NCBI RefSeq assembly: GCF_943913045.1
Contig: NZ_CALTVH010000012.1
Coordinates: forward strand, 1-10,000
Length of the DNA: 10,000 nucleotides
Reading direction: 5' to 3'
Source: an uncultured Ezakiella sp.
Lineage (GTDB): Bacteria > Bacillota > Clostridia > Tissierellales > Peptoniphilaceae
Shown piece by piece: positions 1 through 5,292 of this stretch (position 1 is the stretch's first letter; every line of letters starts with the position of its first letter). The notes below the pieces were generated by a model, which saw nothing but the letters and a program-made list of their open reading frames with translations, did no database searches and was not told where the DNA came from. The position numbers and the translations under genes are program-made.

Positions 1-608
1 GACATTATGGGACTAATCCCAAAGATTTAACTTCAATGGAAGAAACCATAAATTCCATCGAAAGCTATATATTAAATGAAATGGGCGGGAGTGTGTATGG
101 AATGTGCGGATTTTCTATGGGAGCGACTATTGCGGTTGAACTAATTGGAAGAGGAAATATTTCTGCTTCGAAAGTCCTCTTAGATGCGGCGATTACTACT
201 GAGTTGGGCTTGATGGCAAGGCCATTTACTTGGGCTTTTATCATTGGGACAAGTAGGATTAAAAATAAAAAACCCATTCCTAAATTTTTATTAGATAAGA
301 TTATGGGCAAGGATAATCTAAGCGTAATAGAAATGGCCTATCCGCAAATTTCAAAAAATACTATTAAAAACGCCTGTAATTTTATCTATCATTACAAGCC
401 TCCAAAGAATTTAATTAAGTTTTCAAATCCAATAATGTTTTGGAGGGGAAGCGAAGAGCCTATCCCTGCAAAAAGTGAAAAGATACTAAGAGAGTATCTT
501 CCACAAATGAAAACAGAAGTATTTGAATGGATGGGTCACGGACAATTTCTCCACGATCATCCCAAAGAATACGCAGAGAAACTAAAAATTTTTTTGGAAA
601 ATAAATAA
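1..608 (+). CDS. Alpha/beta hydrolase, 5' end outside the window
   Basis: The frame is open to the left edge, so the first in-frame ATG at 36 is probably internal; family members are usually some 40-70 residues longer at the N-terminus. Numbering from that ATG (190 residues), a nucleophile elbow GFSMG (25-29) presents Ser27, and a late histidine in WMGHGQF (His168) fits the catalytic His before the last helix. The expected acid lies near GSEEP (139-142), a Glu rather than the more common Asp. The variable middle (about 55-125) would be the lid. No substrate can be read from the sequence; small esters or lipids are typical for the fold. The stop codon overlaps the ribosome site of the next gene, so the two are very likely cotranscribed. 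Base composition is strongly AT-rich, unlike ppaC further right. Confidence 0.85.
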   Translation, partial: HYGTNPKDLTSMEETINSIESYILNEMGGSVYGMCGFSMGATIAVELIGRGNISASKVLLDAAITTELGLMARPFTWAFIIGTSRIKNKKPIPKFLLDKIMGKDNLSVIEMAYPQISKNTIKNACNFIYHYKPPKNLIKFSNPIMFWRGSEEPIPAKSEKILREYLPQMKTEVFEWMGHGQFLHDHPKEYAEKLKIFLENK

Positions 609-618
609 GGAGAATATT

Positions 619-1125
619 ATGGATATAACAAGAGCAATATTAGATGGAATTGCAATGGCTGCTATCTTTAACGGTGCAGTGGCAGCTTTTGTACTGATTA
701 ACCCGAGATTTTTCTTTGATTCCTATCCAAAGAAAATACAAAATTCGGCTCCGGAAAAGATGACAAAAGAAGAGAAAAGAATAAATTTAATACTTACGAT
801 TATAATTTCAGGAATCGTATTTATATATGGAGTAACCTCTCTTTTACATACGGGAATAAGAGGACTTAGAGATCTCTTCTGGATGAGCTATATTCAGTGG
901 ATAATATTAAACTTTGGAGATTTCTTTTTATTGGACGTACTTTTGTTCCAAGGAAAGTACAAGGATAAGATAGTAATACCAGGTACAGAAGGACATGAGG
1001 ACTACGAATTTGGAAATTGGATGAAGCATTTGGCTATTAAAGAACATTTTATCTTAGTGCCATTTTTGATAATTCCAATCGTATCCATAGTCCAAGCGTG
1101 GCTAGTGATTCTACTTGGATTATAA
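619..1125 (+). CDS. Four-helix integral membrane protein of unknown function
   Basis: 168 residues. Hydrophobic segments lie at about 7-29, 55-77, 88-110 and 144-167, giving a four-pass inner-membrane protein. A basic loop (about 36-54) separates helices 1 and 2. A soluble loop (about 113-140) separates helices 3 and 4 and contains acidic residues and a histidine. Helix 3 contains the polar string LNFGDFFLLD, with two aspartates in an otherwise greasy stretch. The ATG has the ribosome site AAGGAG at 607-612, which includes the last two bases of the hydrolase stop codon, so it is the second gene of that operon. I do not recognise a named family. Its partner suggests a shared job, but nothing visible shows what. 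No terminator is evident after the stop. Confidence 0.75.
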   Translation: MDITRAILDGIAMAAIFNGAVAAFVLINPRFFFDSYPKKIQNSAPEKMTKEEKRINLILTIIISGIVFIYGVTSLLHTGIRGLRDLFWMSYIQWIILNFGDFFLLDVLLFQGKYKDKIVIPGTEGHEDYEFGNWMKHLAIKEHFILVPFLIIPIVSIVQAWLVILLGL

Positions 1126-1257
1126 AATAAAATTTTAAAGGTATGATGAAAGTTGTGACACAAAAGAAGTTCGAGAAATAACACTTTAAAAAATGTGACT
1201 GGTATACGATAATAATAAATAAAATAAATTTAAGTAAAGAATCACAAGGAGAACAAT

Positions 1258-1695
1258 TTGGAAATTAGAAAAATATTAAAATCAGATTTAGAAGAATTAG
1301 CAAAACTAATGGTAAGTGTCTATAATGCCCCACCTTGGAATAATAAATGGACAGCAGAAACAGCCATGGAATCCTTAACCGATATTTCAGATTTTCCTAA
1401 ATTTTTTGGCAATGTAATTGTCGATGGAAATAAAATAATTGGTGGGATAATTGGTCATATAAGAAGATATGGTAGTGAATCAACTTTTTATATTGATGAG
1501 TTTTTTATTGCTGAAGAATATAGGGGGACTGGTCTGGCAAAAGAACTTTACCAAACAAGTATAAAACAATTGCAACAAAGGGGTATAAGTGGTGCATTTT
1601 TCACTACTTTAAAAAATTCTCGAGCCTATAATTTTTATGTAAAACAAGGTGCTTGGGCTTTAGAAGATTCTGCATGTTTCTACCATAAATTTTAG
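1258..1695 (+). CDS. GNAT-family N-acetyltransferase
   Basis: 145 residues, the normal single-domain length for GNAT enzymes, which transfer an acetyl group from acetyl-CoA to an amine. The acetyl-CoA pyrophosphate loop is EEYRGTGLAKEL (86-97), matching the R-G-x-G-x-A motif A pattern. Motif B follows as NSRAYNFYVKQGA (120-132), with Tyr127 placed as the usual general acid. The start is TTG, chosen because AAGGAGA at 1246-1252 sits 5 bases upstream and because the translated MEIRKILKSDLEEL opening is typical of the family. The acceptor (antibiotic, polyamine, peptide N-terminus) cannot be told. A weak -10-like GATAAT at 1208-1213 is the only promoter candidate seen. The terminator now split by the insertion sequence was probably the end of this transcript. 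Confidence 0.88.
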   Translation: MEIRKILKSDLEELAKLMVSVYNAPPWNNKWTAETAMESLTDISDFPKFFGNVIVDGNKIIGGIIGHIRRYGSESTFYIDEFFIAEEYRGTGLAKELYQTSIKQLQQRGISGAFFTTLKNSRAYNFYVKQGAWALEDSACFYHKF

Positions 1696-1866
1696 CAACT
1701 TTTTATCAAGTCGAAAAGTGTTTTTCTTAAAAATTTTTTGATAAGGTATTTTGTAATTATTAATTTAAATGCGGAAGTAGATAAAAAAACAATTATCGGA
1801 GATAATAAAGATAAAAGCCTTAGCAATTAAAAAATATAATTATGTAACAAAAGAGGTCATACAAAG
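1696..1866 (+). other. Gene-poor gap between GNAT gene and insertion sequence
   Basis: This gap has no convincing gene. The GNAT frame stays open after its TAG for 44 codons, to a TAA at 1828-1830, ending in a hydrophilic stretch rich in Lys and Asp. It has no start codon with a ribosome site, so it is either chance or a worn gene tail. Short inverted arms TTATCAA/TTGATAA flank 1702-1744. The last part holds the left arm of the split terminator. Confidence 0.4.
1846..1866 (+). terminator. Left arm of a rho-independent terminator split by the IS
   Basis: The arm AACAAAAGAGGTCATACA (1846-1863) is the reverse complement, with one T-G wobble, of the segment at 3346-3363 on the other side of the insertion sequence. 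With the element and one AAAG copy removed, the arms form an 18-bp stem with an AAGT loop followed by TTTTGTTTTT, a textbook plus-strand terminator. It would end the acetyltransferase transcript. In its present state the arms are about 1.5 kb apart and unlikely to act as a terminator. Confidence 0.8.
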
Positions 1867-1891
1867 TGTACTGCCCCCTTAAATCCGGACA
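1867..1891 (+). repeat. Left terminal inverted repeat of the IS (IRL)
   Basis: This is the 25-bp end beginning TGTACTGCCCCC and finishing ATCCGGACA. It matches the inverted right end at 18 positions. Its C-run also forms half of a hairpin that covers the orfA ribosome site. Confidence 0.9.
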
Positions 1892-1905
1892 CGGAAATAA
1901 GGGGG
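1874..1905 (+). promoter_or_regulatory. Hairpin sequestering the orfA ribosome binding site
   Basis: CCCCCTTA (1874-1881) is the exact reverse complement of TAAGGGGG (1898-1905). Inside, TCCG (1884-1887) pairs with CGGA (1892-1895) around a GACA loop, with symmetric AA/AA between the two stems. The 3' strand contains the GGGGG that serves as the Shine-Dalgarno of orfA, 7 bases before its ATG. Transcripts entering from outside would fold and hide this site. IS10 and IS50 are known to limit translation from read-through RNA in this way; its use here is inferred. Confidence 0.65.
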
Positions 1906-1912
1906 TGTTTTA

Positions 1913-2443
1913 ATGAAAAAAATAACATATGAAGAGAAATTAAAAATAGTAAAAGAAAACCAAGAAGGATATGGATGTGGTTATCTTAGTAAGAAGTACA
2001 ATATTAATAAAGGAAGAATTGAACGCTGGATTCAGTCATATAAAGTATTAGGTGAAGAAGGCCTCAAGAAAAGCATGACCGACAACTCATACAGTGGAGA
2101 ATTTAAATTATCTGTGTTAGAATATAGGCAAATAAATGGCCTATCCTACCAAGAAACCGCAGAATACTTCAAAATCAAACATCCATCAACAATAGCTTGC
2201 TGGCAAAGGCAGTATAAAGAAAAAGGTTTTGAAGGTTTATGTGGTAAAAAAGGGAGGCCCAAGAAACTAGGAGATCCTAACATGACCAAAGATAAAGCTA
2301 ATGAATTAACACCTTCAGAAAAAGAAGAGTTAATTAAATTAAGACAAGAAGTCCTTTACCTAAAAGCAAGGCTAGAATACGAAAAAAAGCTAGAGGCCTT
2401 AGTCCAAAAGAGATTGCAAAAAACAAAGAAAAGACCAAAATAA
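1913..2443 (+). CDS. IS3-family transposase OrfA (helix-turn-helix protein)
   Basis: 176 residues, matching the long OrfA of the IS150 subgroup. Two helix-turn-helix repeats are visible: about 5-50 (YLSKKYNINKGRIERWIQSY) and about 60-108 (SYQETAEYFKIKHPSTIACW). A basic linker GKKGRPKK (111-118) follows, then a coiled coil of about 134-170 with heptad leucines for multimerisation. The protein binds the IS ends and regulates transposition; fused to OrfB it makes the transposase. The start is ATG with GGGGGTG upstream. Its last codons overlap the orfB frame from 2338, and A-rich stretches at 2418-2423 and 2437-2440 are possible slip sites. Confidence 0.92.
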   Translation: MKKITYEEKLKIVKENQEGYGCGYLSKKYNINKGRIERWIQSYKVLGEEGLKKSMTDNSYSGEFKLSVLEYRQINGLSYQETAEYFKIKHPSTIACWQRQYKEKGFEGLCGKKGRPKKLGDPNMTKDKANELTPSEKEELIKLRQEVLYLKARLEYEKKLEALVQKRLQKTKKRPK

Positions 2444-3300
2444 TTCTTGAACTAAGGCAAAAATACAAGGAAGTACCTTTAAAGTATTGGCTAGAGATTG
2501 CTGACTTACCAAAGAACTCTTACTACGAATGGGAGAAGAAATTACAGGAAGTAAATAAAAAAGAAGTCAAAGACATTGAAAGAGTAACAAGAGTAGTTGA
2601 AGAATCCAAAGGAAGATATGGTTACAGAAGAGTATGCTTACAACTAAGAAAAGAAGGCATAATTATGAACCATAAAAAAGTTCTTAGAATCATGAAAGAA
2701 AACAACCTCTTATGCAACAAGTATGGTTTAAGAAGAAAAGCCTACTCATCATACAAGGGAAGTGTAGGTAAGATTGCTAACAACAATTTAAATAGAGACT
2801 TCTATGTAGATAAGATAAATACAGTATGGGTAAGTGATGTAACAGAATTTAGAATTAGAAATTCAGAAATAAAGCTCTATCTATCTCCAATAATGGATCT
2901 GTATAACGGAGAAATAATCTCCTACAGCCTAAGTAAATCTCCAACAGTAGAGTTTACACTAAAGTCATTAAAAGACGCAATATCAACCCTACCTGTAAAG
3001 CATAACTTAATGATCCACACCGACCAAGGCTTTCATTACCAACACAGGAGTTGGGTATATACACTTGAAAAGCATGGGATTAAGCAGAGTATGTCTAGGA
3101 AAGGAAATTGCCTGGATAATTCACCTATGGAAAATTTCTTTGGACTGTTAAAACAAGAGATGTTTTACTGTGAAGACTATAAAACTATTGAGGAATTAGA
3201 AGCTGCTATTAGAGAATACATTGACTGGTATAATAACAAGAGAATAAAGACAAAATTAAACGGCCTGTCACCTATTGAGTACAGGTTACAAGCCGTATAG
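2413..3300 (+). CDS. IS3-family transposase OrfB (DDE integrase), -1 frame
   Basis: This frame is open from 2338 to 3300 and has no ATG before 2665, yet conserved OrfB sequence begins around 2440 (ILELRQKY, later SYYEW and KGRYGYRR). It is therefore expressed by -1 frameshifting from orfA or from an unusual start; the ATT at 2413 is used here as a working boundary. The IS3 rve domain has all three acidic residues: Asp in WVSDVTEF (codon at 2836), Asp in IHTDQGFHYQ (3022) and Glu in NSPMENFFG (3130), with exactly 35 residues between the last two (DD35E). The tail IDWYNNKRIKTKLNGLSPIEY is the usual family ending. A gene call beginning at 2665 would lose about 80 real residues. Confidence 0.88.
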   Translation: MAKNKEKTKIILELRQKYKEVPLKYWLEIADLPKNSYYEWEKKLQEVNKKEVKDIERVTRVVEESKGRYGYRRVCLQLRKEGIIMNHKKVLRIMKENNLLCNKYGLRRKAYSSYKGSVGKIANNNLNRDFYVDKINTVWVSDVTEFRIRNSEIKLYLSPIMDLYNGEIISYSLSKSPTVEFTLKSLKDAISTLPVKHNLMIHTDQGFHYQHRSWVYTLEKHGIKQSMSRKGNCLDNSPMENFFGLLKQEMFYCEDYKTIEELEAAIREYIDWYNNKRIKTKLNGLSPIEYRLQAV

Positions 3301-3315
3301 TAAACGCGGTTATTT

Positions 3316-3340
3316 TGTCCGGGTTTGTGGGTGCATATCA
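3316..3340 (-). repeat. Right terminal inverted repeat of the IS (IRR)
   Basis: Read on the minus strand it begins TGATATGCACCC and finishes ACCCGGACA. Placing the outer end at 3340 rather than 3335 gives both the full 25-bp alignment with the left end and the exact AAAG duplication. Confidence 0.88.
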
Positions 3341-3344
3341 AAAG

Positions 3345-3368
3345 TTGTATGGCCTCTTTTGTTTTTCC
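3345..3368 (+). terminator. Right arm and T-tract of the split terminator
   Basis: TTGTATGGCCTCTTTTGTT (3345-3363) pairs with 1846-1864 and runs into more T residues. It lies immediately beyond the AAAG target duplicate at 3341-3344. On the plus strand this would be the 3' half and U-tract of the terminator at the insertion site. Confidence 0.8.
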
Positions 3369-3508
3369 ATTATGTATAAGGCCGAGACCTCATAACCCGT
3401 AATCGGCCCCGGAATGGCCGGTGGGTGTGTAATTGGTTTTGTCCGAAATAAATCGGACACTACAAATAACCAATCACACACTGAATCCTAACCCCTCCAT
3501 TTTTCCCC
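3364..3508. other. Non-coding stretch between IS and rpsR terminator
   Basis: No open frame with a ribosome site was seen. The stretch has a GC-rich patch (about 3380-3425) in otherwise AT-rich DNA, with GGCCGA (3380-3385) and TCGGCC (3403-3408) as inverted arms and CCGG at 3409-3412 and 3418-3421. The nested inverted repeat 3425-3481 follows. The transcripts from the left (plus strand) and right (minus strand) converge here. Confidence 0.55.
3425..3481. repeat. Nested inverted repeat (57 bp)
   Basis: The outer arms 3425-3438 (GTGTGTAATTGGTT) and 3468-3481 are reverse complements at 13 of 14 positions. The inner arms TGTCCGA (3440-3446) and TCGGACA (3453-3459) are perfect, with an AATAAA loop. 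It has no T-tract, so it is not a typical terminator. The inner segments resemble the inward parts of the neighbouring IS ends (TTTTGTCCG, and AAATC-GGACAC followed by AAATAA), which suggests a relic of a related element or a MITE-like repeat. Confidence 0.7.
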
Positions 3509-3535
3509 AAAAAAAACTGGAGGATGAACCTCCAG
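3509..3535 (-). terminator. Rho-independent terminator of rpsF-ssb-rpsR
   Basis: On the minus strand, CTGGAGG and CCTCCAG form a perfect 7-bp stem around a 5-base loop, followed directly by eight T residues (3516-3509). It starts 8 bases past the rpsR stop. Confidence 0.93.
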
Positions 3536-3542
3536 CTTAATA

Positions 3543-3767
3543 TTAATTATCTGCGTATGGTAGCAATGCTACTTGTCTTGCGCGTTTGATGGCAAGAGCG
3601 ATCTTTCTTTGGTGGGCTGCGCATGCGCCTGTTGCCCTACGTGGTAAAATTTTACCGCGATCAGATGTGTAGCGTTTTAATTTTTGTACGTCCTTGTAAT
3701 CGAACTTTTCGTTTTTATCAAGGCATCCTTGACAAACTTTTTTTCTTGGACGAAATCTTCTTTGCAT
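3543..3767 (-). CDS. rpsR: 30S ribosomal protein bS18
   Basis: 74 residues, the usual length. bS18 sits on the 30S platform and pairs with bS6. Conserved blocks are visible: FDYKDVQKLKRYTSDRGKI (22-40), LPRRATGACAAHQR (41-54) and the basic tail helix. Cys12, Cys15, Cys49 and His52 are placed as in zinc-type (C+) S18 proteins. The ATG follows GAAAGGAG at a normal distance. It is the last gene of the rpsF-ssb-rpsR operon, 16 bases after ssb, and ends at a strong terminator. Confidence 0.97.
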   Translation of the reverse strand: MQRRFRPRKKVCQGCLDKNEKFDYKDVQKLKRYTSDRGKILPRRATGACAAHQRKIALAIKRARQVALLPYADN

Positions 3768-3783
3768 ATTTAACTCCTTTCAA

Positions 3784-4242
3784 CTAGAAAGGGATATTGT
3801 CGTCGTGTCTTGGTTCGAAACCTGAGAAGTCGTCGTTGTCAAAACCGTTGTTGCCACCAAATCCGTTGTTTGGTTGGAAGGATGTGGATGGTTGTGGGCG
3901 GTCTTTCCATTCGATGAATTCTACATTGTCTGCCAAAACTTCAGTTACATATCTTCTTTGCCCTTGGGCATCGTCGTATGATCTGGTTTGAATTCTACCT
4001 CTGACTGCGACTAGAAGTCCCTTTGCTAAATAATTTGCAACATTTTCAGCCGTTTTACCAAAAGCAACTACCATTGGGAAGTCTGCTGTTGGTTGTCCTT
4101 TGGCTTCCATTTCTTGTTTTTTGTCCTTACTTAGGCCCTTGTCAACTGCTAGGGTAAAGGTTGTAACCGGTAAATTTTGGTTATTTGTGTACCTTAGCTC
4201 AGGGTCTTTGGTAAGTCTACCTATTAAAATTACGTTATTCAT
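3784..4242 (-). CDS. ssb: Single-stranded DNA-binding protein SSB
   Basis: 152 residues. The N-terminal OB fold (about 1-108) opens with NNVILIGRLTKDPELRYT and contains the FGKTAENVANYLAKG helix and the VRGRIQTRSY strand. A Gly/Asn/Phe-rich linker (about 113-140) follows. The acidic tip DDNIPF (147-152) is the motif that binds partners such as RecQ, PriA and RecO. It coats single-stranded DNA as a tetramer during replication and repair. The ATG lies 8 bases after the rpsF stop, and its ribosome site TTAGGAG overlaps the rpsF stop, so translation is likely coupled. The insert GLSKDKKQEMEAKGQPTADF in the OB fold is slightly longer than in the E. coli protein. Confidence 0.97.
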   Translation of the reverse strand: MNNVILIGRLTKDPELRYTNNQNLPVTTFTLAVDKGLSKDKKQEMEAKGQPTADFPMVVAFGKTAENVANYLAKGLLVAVRGRIQTRSYDDAQGQRRYVTEVLADNVEFIEWKDRPQPSTSFQPNNGFGGNNGFDNDDFSGFEPRHDDNIPF

Positions 4243-4250
4243 ACAAACTC

Positions 4251-4535
4251 CTAATCATCAAGTGAGATAGTCATATAGCGTAATAGGCCGTCTGTAATTT
4301 TAGAAACACGGTTGAGTTCTGCAATTACTTCTGGTTCAGCCTTGTAGTTAAGAACTGAGTAGTATCCTTCTGGATAATCATCGATTAGGTAAGCAAGTTT
4401 TATTAGTCCCCAATTGTCGACTTCAAAATCTTGTCCCTTCTCAGTGATTATGGATTTTAGTCTTTCTACAAATGCTTCACGCTTTTCGTCTTCTAGATCT
4501 GGACGAAATACTAACATTGTTTCGTAGTCTCTCAT
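4251..4535 (-). CDS. rpsF: 30S ribosomal protein bS6
   Basis: 94 residues from the chosen ATG (MRDYETMLVFRPDL), which matches the family's N-terminus and length. AAGGAGGTG (4540-4548 on the plus strand) lies 6-7 bases upstream of it. An in-frame ATG 27 bases further out (4562) would place that perfect ribosome site inside the gene and add nine atypical residues, so it is rejected. Typical S6 features are GLIKLAYLIDDYPEGYYSVLNY (about 43-64) and the ITDGLLRYMTI strand. bS6 binds bS18 on the 30S platform. First gene of the operon. Confidence 0.96.
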   Translation of the reverse strand: MRDYETMLVFRPDLEDEKREAFVERLKSIITEKGQDFEVDNWGLIKLAYLIDDYPEGYYSVLNYKAEPEVIAELNRVSKITDGLLRYMTISLDD

Positions 4536-4604
4536 AATACACCTCCTTATGGTCTTTGGCAATTTCTTGCAAGGAGCACTGTTTTAGTAAATACTCCAAG
4601 GGAT

Positions 4605-4633
4605 ATTTTATCATAAAGAAAATCTTTTTGCAA
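4605..4633 (-). promoter_or_regulatory. Sigma-A promoter (extended -10) of rpsF-ssb-rpsR
   Basis: On the minus strand, -35 TTGCAA (4628-4633) and -10 TAAAAT (4605-4610) are separated by 17 bases, with TG one base before the -10. The -35 begins just past the stop codon of the TPR gene, and no terminator separates them, so read-through from upstream could also feed the operon. The roughly 60-nt leader contains GGAG/CTCC arms (4573-4576, 4594-4597) and a GCAA-GAAA-TTGC hairpin (4559-4570). Confidence 0.75.
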
Positions 4634-4635
4634 GC

Positions 4636-5292
4636 TTAATCCATCTGTGCCTTTAATTTTTTTATACTTTCTCTAATCTTTTTATCATCAGTCGCGGCCA
4701 TGGCCTTGTACAAAAATTCCTGGGCTTGGGCTTTGTGGCCCTCCTGGTATTTTAAATTTGCAATATTGGTATAGATCGAATAAGCAAAGGATGACGAAAA
4801 GTTCGCCTCCAAGATATCCTTGTACTCATTGTAAACGGCCCGGGCCTTTTTGGTCTTTTTTGTTTGAACCAAGAGTCCCAAGAGATTGTTGTAATAAACG
4901 CCCAGATTTGCCGTATCCAAATACTTGGGATGGTAGGCTTCAAGGACCTTGATGGCCTGGTCAGCCTTGTTAATCTTTGCCAGGGTGTTGGCCTTGTGGA
5001 GGATTAAATAATCGTGCTCGTAGCCATTTGAAGACTGGATGAGTCCGTCCAGCTGGTCGAAATAAGATTGTGGGTCGGATTTCAACAGGGGAGTCATGGC
5101 CTTTAAATCGTCCAGGTTTTTCATGGTCCGCTTGACCGTAAACCTTTGTGTCAGGACCGCCAGCAAGATAATTGTTGCCAGGGCCCCGATTACAAAGCCC
5201 CAATTATTTACATAACCTTTTTCTCTTAACCAAAAAAATATCATTACAATGGCAATGTTTTTAAAGGTCTGAAAAAATCTTTTCCTATACAT
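4636..5292 (-). CDS. Membrane-anchored TPR-like protein, M50 partner
   Basis: 218 residues from the ATG at 5292. Two hydrophobic segments (about 11-22 and 31-48) anchor the N-terminus; the rest is soluble and helical. Helix pairs resembling tetratricopeptide repeats lie at about 93-122 (YLILHKANTLAKINKADQAI), 131-160 and 169-198 (YTNIANLKYQEGHKAQAQEF). These usually bind proteins. The ATG overlaps the stop of the protease gene by 8 bp (ATGTATAG) and has GAGAGGTG five bases before it; a GTG two codons earlier would sit on top of that ribosome site and is less likely. Tight overlap implies coupled translation and a joint role with the protease. Exact function unknown. Confidence 0.85.
   Translation of the reverse strand: MYRKRFFQTFKNIAIVMIFFWLREKGYVNNWGFVIGALATIILLAVLTQRFTVKRTMKNLDDLKAMTPLLKSDPQSYFDQLDGLIQSSNGYEHDYLILHKANTLAKINKADQAIKVLEAYHPKYLDTANLGVYYNNLLGLLVQTKKTKKARAVYNEYKDILEANFSSSFAYSIYTNIANLKYQEGHKAQAQEFLYKAMAATDDKKIRESIKKLKAQMD

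Larger units (their letters stand above)
1867..3340 (+). mobile_element. Complete IS3-family (IS150 subgroup) insertion sequence, 1474 bp
   Basis: The ends are imperfect 25-bp inverted repeats, 1867-1891 and 3316-3340, with 18 of 25 positions matching. Both begin TG when read inward, and the inner seven bases (CCGGACA) are identical. The left end opens TGTACTGC, as I recall for IS150 ends. The element is flanked by direct AAAG copies at 1863-1866 and 3341-3344, a 4-bp target duplication within the range for the family. Inside are orfA (double helix-turn-helix plus coiled coil) and orfB (DDE integrase) in the -1 frame, the standard arrangement in which frameshifting makes the OrfAB transposase. 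Ends, duplication and catalytic residues are all intact, so it may still be active. Confidence 0.93.

Noticed and set aside
1141..1182. A 12-codon frame ATG ATG AAA ... TAA before the acetyltransferase
   Set aside because: It has only a weak AAAGG upstream, is very short and shows nothing recognisable. TTGTGACACAA (1153-1163) within it is a short palindrome without other support.
2418..2424. AAAAAAC as the programmed -1 slippery heptamer of the IS
   Set aside because: It is out of phase with orfA codons (CAA-AAA-ACA), so tandem slippage of the standard kind cannot be claimed.
2665..3300. orfB as an independent 211-residue gene from the ATG at 2665
   Set aside because: Conserved OrfB sequence continues upstream in the same frame to about 2440, so this ATG is internal.
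1872..3335. Shorter IS boundaries with 20-bp inverted repeats
   Set aside because: The flanks would give no exact target duplication. Extending five bases at each end gives TG termini, a 25-bp alignment and exact AAAG copies.
3389..3399. CTCATAACCCG, identical to part of an initiator tRNA-Met anticodon arm
   Set aside because: There is no acceptor stem, no T-loop (GTTCRAnnC) and no D-arm around it. It is an isolated 11-base match.
4970..5203. Open frames in other phases across the TPR gene and across ppaC (8347-8700, minus)
   Set aside because: They lack ribosome sites and family sequence and lie entirely within well-supported genes.
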